Shown: piece after piece, positions 25,530-37,089 of the stretch
How positions within the stretch are numbered: the stretch's first letter is position 1
Layout of the letters: every line of letters starts with the position of its first letter
Source: Cristatella mucedo
Lineage: Eukaryota > Bryozoa > Phylactolaemata > Cristatellidae
Direction: 5' to 3'
Assembly (NCBI GenBank): GCA_009760855.2
Contig: WPIO01000086.1
Location: 855,001 to 917,000 of the forward strand
DNA length: 62,000 nt
The notes under the pieces: generated by a model
Database searches by the model: none
What the model was told of the DNA's origin: nothing
The model's input: only the letters and a program-made list of their open reading frames with translations
Made by a program: the position numbers and the translations under genes

Positions 25530-26108
25530 CGTGAGCGTCGCAATTGCCACATTACTCCACTTCTCGCCGACCTGCACTGGCTACCAGTCAAGCAATGGAT
25601 TGACTTCAAGGTTTTGTCGCTCACTTTTAGGTCCCTTCATTCTATGGCTCCAGCCTATCTCTCCGACATACTCCCCCATCAGGCCAAGCATCGTACCACC
25701 CGCTTTTCGTAATCCAACAGTCTAGAAATACCTCGTACAAACCTTAAATTCTTTGGAGAGCCTGCATTTAGTTCGTATGCTCCCAAAGCCTGGAACTCCC
25801 TCCCGACCTGCGTCAGAACATCCCCTGACCTGACCACATTTAAAAGGAACTTAAAAACACACCTATTTAGGACAGCATTGAGTGGGTCCCTGTGATTCGT
25901 CCTTGACGTGCTTATGCGTGCTGACACTGTGCATGCTGCCAATAACCACATTTGCATGCTGACCCTGTGCATGTCACCCCTAACCATGTTATTCATTTTG
26001 TTTGTTTTTCAAGCATGATTGTACTTACCATTCAATTGCATTTCCCTTTGCAGAAAATGTAAACCGCCTAGAAAGAGATTAAGTTCTCTGAGGGCGCTTT
26101 ATCAAGTA

Positions 26109-26130
<22 letters not shown>
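25530..26130 (+). mobile_element. L2 3' fragment
   Basis: Corresponds to the last ~600 bp of the reference copy, including the C-terminal region (DLHWLPVKQ-like), the 3' UTR and (ATT)n. It has a few frameshifts. Confidence 0.8.
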
Positions 26131-26134
<4 letters not shown>

Positions 26135-26139
<5 letters not shown>

Positions 26140-26405
26140 GATGAAGCGCCCTCAAAGAACTCAATTTCTTTCTATGCGCTTTACATTTTCTGCAAAGGGA
26201 AACGCGATTGAATGGTGAGTAATTTCATGCTTGATAAACAACATGGATAACACGGTTAGGGGTGACATGCACAGGGTCAGCATGAAAATGTGGTTAGTGG
26301 CAGCATGCACAGTGTCAGCACGCATAAGCACATCAAGGACGAATCACACCGACCCACTAAATGCTGTCCTAAATAGGTGTGTTTTTAAGTTATTTTTACA
26401 TTCAT
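26135..26405 (-). mobile_element. L2 3' fragment, tail-to-tail with the previous one
   Basis: Starts with the inverted hairpin tail (GAAGCGCCCTCAAAGAACTC) and runs through the 3' UTR into the last coding residues on the minus strand. Confidence 0.78.
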
Positions 26406-26599
26406 TTAGCTGTTAAACTTCTGCACTTAATGACCACTGCGGATAAAAGCTTTTGCTCTGGAGATGTATATTGTGGAGCCCACTTCCAAAAGTTTGTGGC
26501 AACGACATGTCCCCTTATGCTGCCGACTGAGCAACATCCTTTAGAGCCATCCCGCTCTGATACTTTCTCCACCTGGGTCTTCTCGCATGAGTTAAGTGA

Positions 26600-26725
26600 G
26601 AAGACGCCTAGGTCGTGCGCTTTGAGTCCTGCAACGGGCAAACCTTTATTGTCCACTGCAAGCGGTAGCGACAGCCGTAAGGCCCTTTAGCCGCTAGACA
26701 AAGAAAACAGTTAAATTAGCTACTC
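26600..26725 (+). mobile_element. SINE family 1, partial old copy
   Basis: TGCAAGCGGTAGCGACAGCC and GCCGCTAGACAAAGAAAACA match the body. The B box is decayed. Confidence 0.45.
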
Positions 26726-27980
26726 ACTGCCCTTTCTACCCTTCTGATTCAGCCTTTTTCTGATTCTGATTTTTCTTTTTCGTCTTTTGCATTCTCTTTG
26801 TTGCGTGAAGCGGAGTCATGTAGATACCATACGCCCTCCTTCAGTAGCTTACGGCCGCAATTTCGCTATAGGAATCATTGAGAAATATGTTCTCATCCAT
26901 TGCATATCTTTTGGAGCTACAGACGGAGCTACATATCATTCCGCTAAACCCGATTTGTGGAGGGATTCTCTGGATTCTACCTGATCCTGGATTCCCTATC
27001 CAGGATCAGGTAGCTGTTACCGCCTCGCTGTCAGCTCGCTATACCGCTTCCATTATTGCGGATCAGAATGCATTAGTTCGGCGGTGAAACGAAATATGTA
27101 AAGCGTTAACATTGTTCATTCACCGTTCGTAGCCACTGGAGCATTCATTCATAACAGACAGCAGCTCATCCGCAGCGGTAATCACGGCAAGGCTTGCCAG
27201 AGTCAGCAATACTAAACTATCGGGCATGCAAGCGGTAGCTTCGCTTGGCAAGACCCTTATCAATTATAAATTGCAAACCCCTGTGACCGCACAGCGTCCT
27301 CAACTAAAACTGCTTAATCACGTTACGTCATCATACGATGACCTCTAGGAAGTATCATTTTTTTTACTAAGCTCACGATAAATCGCTTCAAGCAAATATG
27401 CTGACATTCGTCTTTAGTTTTGCCTCTGGCGCTTTGTCCACTGTGGCTACAGTGGTGGTGCATATAAAAGAAAAGCGAATTTATCTACTCGGCACCTTTC
27501 GGCTCGATAGTAGATTTGCCTAGACGTCACCCTTAGGCTAGCGTGTGAAATGAGTTCGAACAGTTTCTGCGGGCTGTGGCTCCACCTGGAACCTCAACGA
27601 TGCGAAAAATCTGGCCTAATCTTCGAAATAGCTGGCAAGTGAAGGTTACTCGGCTAGAGCCGGAAAAATACGGAAAACCCGGCTACGGCCACGGTACCCT
27701 AATAGCAAGAGTTGGATGGAAGTTAGTAGTGAACTATAAGAGTCGAAGACGTCATCCTCTGGCATTTCATCACTTCATCTTGAGAACGCTAGTGAGTACA
27801 TTTTTTCAAGCCCGGACCGATTAATTCGCCGGCTGCAAGCCCAGGGACTGGGACTTTGCAAAGTAAAAAATAGAAAGCAAACCCAGACGACGGCATTGTT
27901 TGGAAGTAAAGAGCAGCGCACTTTGCTGCGCTCGCGTGGAAGTTCAGGCAAATCCAGCTCACGCCTTGACAAGCGAGCTC

Positions 27981-27986
27981 TTTATT
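27981..27986 (-). terminator. Candidate polyadenylation signal of gene A
   Basis: AATAAA on the minus strand, about 530 nt after the gene A stop codon. It is the first canonical signal I noticed downstream in this orientation. Confidence 0.4.
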
Positions 27987-28513
27987 GTGTCGAGTAAATA
28001 TCAAGGCGCTCAATGGTCCGCTCGCCCGGCCGCTGCCGCGTCGTGCAGGCGGCGGCCGGGCAGACCGAGCACTCGCCTCGAGCTTCGGCCGAGCACTCGC
28101 CTCGAGAGGCGCCGTCGCCGGTCGCTAGCACAGCCCGGCGGGTTACGCGCTTGGCAGCCTCCGCGGTGGCGTCGGAGCCTCCGCCATCGGCGACAGCGTT
28201 TCCTCTGACGCGTTCACCAGCTGACGTCCGGCTTCGCAGCGGCGGCGTCGGTGGCAACACGCTCTCCTTGGCGCGAACGGGCGAGTCTGGCGGAATAGGT
28301 CGTCTGTCAGAAGCCAGCGTCACTGAGAAGTCGGCTAGGTCGGTACCGCCGCAAAGAAGCGACGACGCTGTACCCACATCCTCCACGCCCGGGTCTTGTC
28401 GTTGCGACCGGCGCCGACGACAAAAGCTCGGCGCCTTTCTCAGGAGGTAGTTGGCAATGTCCGGACGAGACCGACGCTCGTCCTCACACGTTCCGATAGA
28501 GTGTTGGAGTGGT

Positions 28514-31500
28514 TTAAGTAGACGCTCCTGCCACTGCTGCTCGTACTCTCTCAGCCACCTGCAGCGCCACAGCCAAGTGGACTTGTGCCAGGGCCACTGG
28601 CGAGCAGCGAATTCAATGGCTGCGGACGCACGGCACGCTCGCCACGCGACGCCTGAACGAAAGCATTGCTCACCGCAGCGAATTTGCCGGCGTACTCCTC
28701 CCGGGACACGCTGCCGTCAACTGGAAAGCACCGAACCCGCATAAGGAGACCTTGGCGCACGCAGATTACCGGACCGGCGTCGCAGCGCAGGCATGGGCAG
28801 TTCGCCGAGCTGAGCTCGCTTGCAGCGGAGCAAACGAGGAAAAGCGACCACTCGCCCATCAGGTACTAGAAGTTTCGAGACTGCGATTGCAGCTTAACAT
28901 GCCGGGCGCTAGCGGCCGCCACCTAAATCGCAGCAGAATTGCCGGCGGGGCCGAAAGAAGAAGCGGAGCTAAGATCGTCGGAGGTAGATCGGTGCGAGCT
29001 CAGGCAAGCGACGCGCCGCAAGAGACTTACGATTTGAGTCAAAGCGAGCGAAAATCAGATCGATCTCACTCGTTTCCACGGAGCCGCTCGCGTTGAGGTC
29101 TGCCAGAGCGAAGGCCGCTCGGCCAAGTCCGCTTAGGCGGGAAAATGTCTCAGCGTAAACGCGATAGAATTCGTCAGACTCGATGTTGTTGTTTCCTATC
29201 GCGGAAAGTGAGTTTGCTTAGATGGCGCTTGCGGGCGCTCTAGAAACCTCGGCTGCTCTGCGCACAAGCTCCGCACACGGTCAAGTGACGTCGCCGCCGC
29301 CGCCGCCGCCGCCAGCGAGCAGCGCCTGGCCACGAGAGGGAGCAAACAGGGCGGCGCAGCAGCGGCTCACGCGGCGAGCGCGTGCTCTGCAGAGGGTGGC
29401 GATGCGGCTCGTGGTCCGAACGCCGAGACGAGCGCGTGCTGGACATCAAAGCTGCCACTGGGACTCGAATTTGCTGTCGCACTACGTCTCGGCGGCTGCG
29501 CATCAGGCTGCCCGCAGTGTGGAAATTGCACGCGTGCCACTAACTTCTTCTTTAACTCTGCGCTTTATTTTGCGGCCGCATATCAGTTCGCCAGGGTTGA
29601 CGAACAGCGAAATCATCTCAACCTGCGGCTTTCTGAGAGGCGTATTACAGCCGAGGTATGCTTCGCTGAACGATAATGCGTACTGACACTGATCATCCTA
29701 CTACCAGTCCAATTTTGCACGGTGAAACTGTGTATGTCACCTCTAACCATGTTACGCTTGCTGACATTTTGCATGTTACCACCTACCATTTAATCATACT
29801 TCCTTCACAGCATATTTAAAGTGCCTAGAAAGAGATTATTTTTTCTTATGGTGCACTAAAGATGTATTATTATTATTATTATTTTTAGTTATGGAGGGCA
29901 GTCGCTTCTTATATTGTAATGACATTGTCTTTACTTTCTCTCTTAGCCCAGTCCCCAAAAGATCTGATACATCATAGAACTTGGCTGTCATTTTGATGAA
30001 TTCGCTTGTCACTTCATGCAGCTGTCAGCAAGCAGAGGAATCGCTCACAGGCACGCATTGGCGGAGCCAGGATGTTTACCTAGGCAGGTGGAGGGGGGGG
30101 GGGGGGGGGGAGTCGAGACCTGCAAAAATTCCAGCACTGGCAAGACCTGCAAGCATTTCATGTCGGCGATGCTAGACCAAAATTAAAAAAAAACCATTGC
30201 AGCACCAAAAGTACAGTGTTTATTCGACCAGTTTTCGGTAGTTGCTCGTCAATTGTTATTAAGAAATAATTACATCGGCGAAGATCAGGACGTAAAAATA
30301 GGGGCAGCTCACGTCTCTGTGTAAATGGGGACAAGTTTTCTCTGCCCTCTGGGTCCGCCACTGACTAAAGGAGAGTCCTCTTACTGTCTCATAGGTTCTC
30401 TGTCTCAAAGCTGTTCTCATAGCCTTAAGACGGTCGATCGTCAATCACACGTAGCCTACCGATACTATCAGGCCTGAAACACGATTGGCAGCAGAAGCGA
30501 TTCAATATGAATTGTTTGAATGTGTGCTTTTCCGGGCAGCCGAAGAATTACCTGCCGTTAATGAGGCCACCTGAGGCATACACCCCAGCGAGCAGTTTCG
30601 CAGTAGAAACAAGCAGCATATTAATATACTTGCCGTTTATATCAAACGTCCGAACGATATTTTTCATCTCTTGAAGTGACACACACCCGTCCAAGTTCAC
30701 GTCCATCGCTATGTACAGCTTGGAAGAATACTCAAGAACGAGCTAAAAGAAAATCAGTTTGCCAGCCTTTGACTAACGGTTATAATCTAGCCTGCAAATA
30801 CGTGAGCGAGGTGATCAGCTTATCCGCAGCAATAAGTTGCGAATGCAGATAGCCTTTTTCTAGACAAACGAGTATGAAACAAGCAAATATGCAGCTGAAT
30901 CTTGATTGCAGCAATGTTTTTCTATGCCACTTAAGCTCCGGTACGAGGGCGAATGGGGCTGAGCTTTCGTCCGAATGTAGCAACAACTTTACTATGATCT
31001 GTTAGATCTGGGCATATTTTAGCAGTTGTATGTTTATCCCTGAACGAGCCAAATTGTATTAAGTAAGCAGATTTCGGAGTATATACAAGCAAGAGCGTCA
31101 AGCACACTTCGCTTCGGATCAGTAAGCAATACTAAGAATAACTCCGGCTTATCATACTTTTTAACTTTGATTCTTAGAAGCACGTTAGCGTCGTCAACGT
31201 AATCGCAGCACTCACTGCTGTTCCTATTTTTTGCATTTGCCTATTCGCGGTATGCGATCTGGATATTCCCCAGAAACATCATAAACTATATCCAGGAAAA
31301 CTCATCGAATAACTTGCGGGATGCTAAAAGTATTTGAAATCCCATGGTCGAATAAAGGGACTTCTTGCACCCGAAAGGGCTAATCCTGGCATGACAAACC
31401 TGACAGGCTACTGGCTACTGACTACTTGAATGGTTCTCCTTACTTACTTGGCTGATGGAAGCAGGCTCTCGGCTGGTGGGCGACAATCTGGAACGTCAAA

Positions 31501-31716
31501 ACAGAAAGCAGCATGAGATGGCTATGAGTTTCTACCCTACAGCAATATCATCACCGCCCGGCCTGCATATAACAAGGAAAGTTGCTACCGTACTAGTTTT
31601 GCATCAGCAGCGACAGCGACAATGCTGAGCATTCACCTCGGATGAATCGAGCCCGACGTGGAGCTGAAAATGGCCAGTACGTAGATGAGTGCAGCGAAGC
31701 TCTGACTGTTATTCAT
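28514..31716 (-). CDS. Gene A: secreted four-EF-hand calcium-binding protein, six coding exons
   Basis: Exons on the minus strand are 31716-31637, 31487-31448, 30742-30634, 29195-29031, 28720-28674 and 28558-28514 (stop TAA). They total 486 nt, or 161 aa. Exon 1 begins MNNSQSFAALIYVLAIFSS, a typical signal peptide. The four EF loops are DVNLDGCVSLQE, DINGNNNIESDE, DLNASGSVETSE and DSNLDGSVSREE. Loops 2 and 4 are each split by an intron, and the phases join exactly (2, 0, 1, 1, 0). Acceptors and donors fit consensus (for example CAAGTAAGTA after exon 2 and AATCGTAAGTC after exon 4), except that exon 3 ends in a GC donor, G|GCAAGT. A calcium-binding role in the secretory pathway or outside the cell follows from the motifs; the specific function is unknown. 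The closest relative in the window is gene B. Exon 6 is short, so its boundary is the least certain. Confidence 0.85.
29293..29314. repeat. (GCC)n repeat
   Basis: Seven GCC-type units inside intron 3 of gene A. Confidence 0.85.
29690..29885 (+). mobile_element. L2 3' UTR and tail
   Basis: 3' UTR sequence (GTATGTCACCTCTAACCATG), degenerate hairpin and (ATT)n. It lies in intron 3 of gene A, antisense to the gene. Confidence 0.6.
30093..30110. repeat. Run of 18 G
   Basis: Uninterrupted guanine run, inside intron 3 of gene A (C-run on the transcribed sense). Confidence 0.95.
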
Positions 31717-31793
31717 GATTCGCTGGGCGCGACTAGCTGGAAACTGTAACACCCGATGCTTGAGTCTTGTGCTTCGTCAGCAGAGCCGACGTG

Positions 31794-31801
31794 CTTAAAT
31801 A
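31794..31801 (-). promoter_or_regulatory. TATA-like box of gene A
   Basis: TATTTAAG on the minus strand lies about 80 nt before the gene A start codon, at the edge of a GC-rich island. A transcription start near 31770 would give a 5' UTR of about 50 nt, similar to gene B. The position is inferred from spacing. Confidence 0.55.
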
Positions 31802-33160
31802 CGGGCAGCGGGTTCCGTGCACGGCCGGAGAGCAGGGCGCCTGCGCCAATGACGCCACTCCTACGAGCCCGGGGTCGTCGTTTCCATGGAACCAGACGAA
31901 TTGACGGCCCTACGAAAAGCAGGTCACTTCGGTGGCACGCGAAGTCATCTGAAGAGGGCGCGAGAGAGACGCGGCGGGGTGAAGCAGGGGGCACCGACTG
32001 GAGGAAGGGAAGCCGATATCTCGGCGGCGGTGCGGCACGCGGGCAAGACGTCGACTCGGGGAATGGGGTGGACGCGTCGAGCGCCTCTCGCGCTTTCGCT
32101 GCGTCGCCGTAATGAACGTGCGCTCCAAAGGACTTCCGCGTGCTCGACTCGTCGAAAGCGAGGATCGCACCGGGAGACGCGTTCGCTTTACCCACTTCAG
32201 TATCCCGGCGTGCGAGAGGGCGAGCGAGCGAGCCCTCGCGCGCCCAATGCGGGACCGAGAGCTGGCGCTTGGCTGCACTAGCGCCAGCCGCAACGAGCCG
32301 AGCCCAGAAGTGCTGGCGACGCGTGACTCGAGCGCCGCGCGGCGAATTCGCGGCGCTTCTTCTTTTTCTCGAATATATTGAGGAAATGAGTCGAGAGGAG
32401 CGGACGGAATGAGTCGGGCATTCCCTGGGGAGATCGGTTCCGTTCGCAGGTCAGCGGACTGAACCTGAAGGCTCGCTCGGTCTGGTGGCGAAGCCGCAGC
32501 AGACCCAGTCCAGTCGGGCTCCGCTTCCGGCCGCCGATCGCTCCCGGGCTGCTGACGATTTCAGCGGCGAAACAGCAATTTCCCTGAGCATTCAAAGAAG
32601 GAAAATCTTTTGTCTGGTCATTGCAAGCGTTTGGTATTAGTCGCAAAAGGTTTCCCGCCACTGCTGTATACCCTGTAAACGAGTGTGTCGAGTTTGGCTT
32701 TCGCATCTTAGCCCCTAGGGGTGGGACGCTTGCACCCTCCACGGCACTCCATCGGAGCCCCGAGCGAGCACTGAGCACAGTAGTTCCGTGGTAGCACCGA
32801 GAGACGCTTCGCGGCTCCGTAAAGGAAAGTGGAGATAAATACTGCTTACTCCTGCAGGAAGCTTCAAACCGCCCTGCCGAATTCTCTCGCTGCCGGCGAC
32901 CTGTTCCTTACTTAATTTTGTTTTACGTTGTAAGCAGTTCTTCTTGCGCTGACGCTTTCTGTCCTGTAGTTTCAAAGTGTCTACAAAGAGACAGATATCT
33001 CATAGGGCACAAAGGAACCGTATTAATTCGGACATAACGACTTGCTGCCCTTTTTTCAGACCGAGCTGTCATAGGCACTGGAGCGATGTGCTTGGCAGCT
33101 ATGTACTCCGGCTTCCACGCTCAAACTTACTTTCCCGCTGAGTTACAATCTATTTGCTGC
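31802..33160. other. GC-rich region upstream of gene A
   Basis: Starts at the gene A TATA box and extends upstream of it. The frames up to 166 codons overlap on both strands and look compositional. Probably promoter and enhancer DNA. Confidence 0.4.
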
Positions 33161-33164
33161 GATA

Positions 33165-33370
33165 ATAATCCTAATAATAATGCACTTGATAAAGCGCCCT
33201 CAGAGAACTCAATCCCTTTCTAGGTGCCTTACATTTGCTGAAAAGGAAAATGCAATTGAATGGTGAGTAATATCATGCTTGATAAACAACATGAATATAA
33301 TGGTTAGGGGTGACATGCACAGGGTCAGCATGCAAATGTGGTTAGTGGCAGCATGCAATAGTGGCAGCAG
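33165..33370 (-). mobile_element. L2 3' UTR and tail
   Basis: Inverted hairpin tail followed by the conserved 3' UTR block, close to the reference copy. Confidence 0.75.
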
Positions 33371-33889
33371 GCATATGCTCTTTGAAGAAGCAGATGCAAG
33401 CTTATTTCAGCAATAGACATTTCGCAAAAAAGTATTTGGAGTGATGCTTCGAGGTGCGTTTTTAGGCTCTTCTAGTGGGATGATTTAATAATTACTAATA
33501 TAAATTTGATAATTTAATAGTTGTTTATACACGCGGCTTTCAAAAAACTTCCAAACAGCGAGTATTTGAAGGAAAGCTCCAGCATATCAATTAGGGGCTA
33601 TGCTAATTGTTTAAAGAATTTAGAGAGTCCTCCTTGAAAACATGCTTCCGTTTTGCTTAACTGAAACAAAGCACGGTCAATTTTTACTACTTGTATACCA
33701 ACTTCGGATGTTTCGCTGAATCGAAAGCCAGCGGCGCACTGCCCACAAATCAAACGGCGCACCGCCAACCTACCGAGCGGCGCACCAGCAGCCCGAGCTA
33801 AACTATCAGTCTCGGCAGGCGGCCAGCGCAGCATAGTAAAGGCAACTAGACCATATTAAAGGCACTCCGCGTGGCACCCTTTCAGGTAT

Positions 33890-34390
33890 CCAGTTCTCTT
33901 GGTCAAGTTCTCTTGGTTTAGTGTCGTTTTCTTGAGAAGTGGTATGACTACAGCTTTTTTGAAAGATGCTGGGACATGAGCTGAGGCTAATGACTTATTA
34001 ATGATGTTAGTTATGCATGGCAGCAGCAGATCAATGCAACGTAGAAGCAAGACAGTGGGAATAGGACTCAAGGACTTGCTATCTTCTTTGATTGGTACAT
34101 AAACTTCAGGACGACATCAATACTGACCTGCTTGAATGTAGACATTGAGGTGCTGCAAGGAATCGAGGGACAGCTTTTTAAGGTAGATGCTGCCTTTGCC
34201 AGGGATGGACTACATGACCTTGTCTATTTTCTGGCCAAAAGATTGAAAGAAGCTATCAGCTAGATCGTCAAAGGGATCATCAGGTAAGGATGTCGGAGCG
34301 CTTGAGGAGATGGTTTATCGTCGACATCAGCATTTTTGGGTTGTGCATCTGTGATTCAACAATGTTTATAAAAGCTAGACTTGGCCTTTG
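33890..34390 (-). mobile_element. Inverted L2 fragment (5' inversion)
   Basis: Read on the minus strand this matches the reverse transcriptase linker and fingers region of the 34.6 kb copy, from about 'SILAKAKSSF' to 'LLKKTTLNQENL'. It is head-to-head with the main copy. Several mismatches and indels make it more diverged than a simple twin-priming product of the same event. Confidence 0.7.
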
Positions 34391-34544
34391 CTAGGATTGA
34401 TTGGTACGACCTACGCAAGTAGTCCTCGTAAGGCAAGCGCTTTAGCTGCTGTGCCAGACATGCATAATCTATTAAGATTGGGCTATATTGAGAAAAACTG
34501 TTTGATTGACCTTAGTGAGGCGCGCTCGTCAGCTAGGTCAGTTA

Positions 34545-37087
34545 ACACTCAAAGCTTCCTCCCGATCAGATTTTCTCATATAACTGCACCTTGTCATCAC
34601 CAGTTATCACCAAATCCTGCTTATCTGACCACATGCAGACCTCATTCAATCTACAGTGTGTGCCCACATTCTCCTCTAAAATAACCTGTGAATCGCGAAA
34701 CCTCAAGACAATTGATATCGATGCTGTCCGTGCGAGCATATCTGCTTCACCTTTGCTGCTCAGTCCTCCCTCCGATCTGTCATCACTGGTAGATTGCTAC
34801 AACACGACACTAGCTGACACGCTCGACGAGTTTGCACCTTTGACAAAGCGCACTGTGCGCCCCCGCCCAGACGGCCTATGGTTTACCACAGACATTAAAC
34901 TAGCCAAGTCTACTAAACGAAAGCTTGAAAAGGCATACAAAAGATCCGGACTAACTGTCCATCGACAGGCATATGAAGACTACTGTAGGTCGTACCAATC
35001 GATCCTAGCAAAGGCTAAGTCTAGCTTCTATAGAAACATTGTTCAATCACAGATAAACAATCCAAAAATGCTGATGTCGACAATAAACCATCTCCTCAAC
35101 CGTTCCCAGGTTAGCTCCTTACCTGATGATCCTTGTGATGATCTAGCCGATCGCTTCTCTCGATTCTTTGTGCAGAAGATAGACAAAATCAGGGAATCCA
35201 TCCCTGCGATGACAACCTTCCCACTAGAATGCTGTTCCTCGGTTCCTGGCTGCGCCTCAATGTCTGCATTTAAACAGGTCACCAGTGACGTAGTCCTAAA
35301 GCTCGTATCTCAATCAAAGAAGACAACAAGTCCACTGGACCCTATTCCCAGTGTCCTGCTCCTACGTTGCATTGATCTGCTGCTGCCATGCATAACCAAC
35401 ATCATTAATATGTCATTAGCCTCAGGTCAGGTCCCAGCACCTTTCAAAAAAGCTGTAGTCAGGCCACTTCTCAAGAAAGCTACACTAGACCAAGAGAACT
35501 TAAGCAACTACCGCCCAGTCTCCCTTCTACCATTCCTATCAAAGACACTGGAACGGGTCGTGGCAGACCAGCTGAACTCGTATATCGAAACCTCGCACCT
35601 TGCTAGTAAGTTCCAGTCTGGCTTTAGAGCTAATCACTCCACAGAGTCAGCATTGCTTCGGGTATACAACGACCTACTTAGGAATGCAGACATGGGTAGA
35701 GTGTCTCTTCTTGTTTTGCTCGATCTTTCGGCAGCTTTTGATACCATCGATCACAAAGTACTTCTAGAGCGCCTCTCATCTCGCCTGGGCATCACTGGCA
35801 CTGCTCTGCAGTGGTTCAGGTCCTATCTCAGTGGGAGACTCCAGAGTGTTGACGTGAATGGACAAAGATCATCTGAAGTACCTCTAAAATATGGAGTACC
35901 TCAGGGCTCTGTGCTAGGTCCGGTCCTTTTCACCGTTTATACTCTCCCTCTCGCTGATGTGATTGCCAAGCACAATCTAGGCTTTCACTTCTATGCGGAT
36001 GACACTCAGTTGTACCTTTGCTTTGATCCCTCCCAGCCTTCGAGCACCTCAAATTCTCTCAACTCACTTGCTGCATGCATTGATGACATCCGATCATGGA
36101 TGGCAGCAAATTTTCTAAAACTAAACGATGATAAAACTAACTTACTAGTTATGGGCAAACCTAGTGTTATTCAGAAATTGGAAAGGCTGACTTTCAAAAT
36201 TGGCTCTGCCAGCATATCTCCAGTTGCATCAGCTCGAAATCTAGGTGTCATATTCCAAAGCGACCTCTCGTTAGACGACCACATCAGCTCCACAGTCAAA
36301 TCAGCCTATTTTCAGCTTCATAACATTGCTAAAATTAGGGCTTGTTTAGATAAGGATACCACGTCCAAGTTGGTCCATGCATTCGTGACATCTCGTCTCG
36401 ACTTCTGCAACTCACTGCTGACTGGCCTACCAGCATGTACGATCAGGCGATTGCAGCTGGTGCAAAACTCTGCAGCTAGGCTTGTCTGTCGTGAGCGTCG
36501 CAGTTGCCACATTACTCCACTTCTCGCCGACCTGCACTGGTTACCAGTCAAGCAACGGATTGACTTCAAGGTTTTGTCGCTCACTTTTAGGTCTCTTCAT
36601 TCTATGGCTCCAGCCTATCTTTCAGATACACTAACCCATCAGGCAAAGCATCGTACCACTCGCTTTTCGGAATCCAACAGTCTAGAAATACCTCGCACAA
36701 ACCTTAAATCCTTTGGAGACCGTGCATTTAGCTCGTATGCTCCCACAGCCTGGAACTCCCTCCCGACCTGCATCAGAACATCCCCTGACCTGACCACATT
36801 TAAAAGAAACTTAAAAACATACCTATTTAGGACAGCATTTAGTGGGTCCTTGTGATTCGTCCTCGATGTGCTTATGCGTGCTGACACTGTTCATGCTGCC
36901 ACTAACCACATTTGCATGCTGACCCAGTGCATGTAACCCCTAACCATGTTATTCATTTTGTTTGTTTTTCAAGCATGATTTTACTTACTATTCTATTGCG
37001 TATCACTTTGCAGCAAACGTAAAGCGCCTAGAAAGAGATTAAGTTCTCTGAGGGCGCTTTATCAAGTGCAATATTATTATTATTATT
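34545..37087 (+). mobile_element. L2-clade LINE, 5'-truncated, with complete 3' end
   Basis: The copy begins inside the C-terminal tip of the endonuclease domain (CLSDHM near 34624), carries the whole reverse transcriptase frame, and ends in a 3' UTR whose last part can fold. AAAGCGCC (about 37020) pairs with GGCGCTTT (about 37053), followed by an (ATT)n tail. This tail type is characteristic of L2 elements. It is the longest and best preserved L2 copy in the window and serves as the reference for the many fragments listed below. Confidence 0.85.
34591..36855 (+). CDS. L2 retrotransposon reverse transcriptase (ORF2 C-terminal part)
   Basis: The frame is open for 754 codons; it is really open from about 34545, and the TTG at 34591 is not a biological start. 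Order of parts: residues 1-30 are the end of an apurinic-type endonuclease (SDHM). A charged linker follows to about residue 225. The reverse transcriptase comes next, with LDLSAAFDTIDH near 376-388, YGVPQGSVLGPVLF near 433, and the catalytic FYADDTQLYL near 468. The L2-type C-terminal region holds HWLPVKQRIDF near 649. It ends TAFSGSL. The frame has no breaks, suggesting recent insertion, but without the endonuclease it is dead on arrival for autonomous copying. Confidence 0.88.
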   Translation: MSSPVITKSCLSDHMQTSFNLQCVPTFSSKITCESRNLKTIDIDAVRASISASPLLLSPPSDLSSLVDCYNTTLADTLDEFAPLTKRTVRPRPDGLWFTTDIKLAKSTKRKLEKAYKRSGLTVHRQAYEDYCRSYQSILAKAKSSFYRNIVQSQINNPKMLMSTINHLLNRSQVSSLPDDPCDDLADRFSRFFVQKIDKIRESIPAMTTFPLECCSSVPGCASMSAFKQVTSDVVLKLVSQSKKTTSPLDPIPSVLLLRCIDLLLPCITNIINMSLASGQVPAPFKKAVVRPLLKKATLDQENLSNYRPVSLLPFLSKTLERVVADQLNSYIETSHLASKFQSGFRANHSTESALLRVYNDLLRNADMGRVSLLVLLDLSAAFDTIDHKVLLERLSSRLGITGTALQWFRSYLSGRLQSVDVNGQRSSEVPLKYGVPQGSVLGPVLFTVYTLPLADVIAKHNLGFHFYADDTQLYLCFDPSQPSSTSNSLNSLAACIDDIRSWMAANFLKLNDDKTNLLVMGKPSVIQKLERLTFKIGSASISPVASARNLGVIFQSDLSLDDHISSTVKSAYFQLHNIAKIRACLDKDTTSKLVHAFVTSRLDFCNSLLTGLPACTIRRLQLVQNSAARLVCRERRSCHITPLLADLHWLPVKQRIDFKVLSLTFRSLHSMAPAYLSDTLTHQAKHRTTRFSESNSLEIPRTNLKSFGDRAFSSYAPTAWNSLPTCIRTSPDLTTFKRNLKTYLFRTAFSGSL

Positions 37088-37089
37088 AT

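Noticed and set aside
29975-30040. Minus-strand stretch 'VTSEFIKMTAKFYDVSDLL' as gene A exon 4
   Set aside because: Phase does not fit exon 3, and the exon at 29195-29031 fits phase, length (165 nt) and both EF loops.
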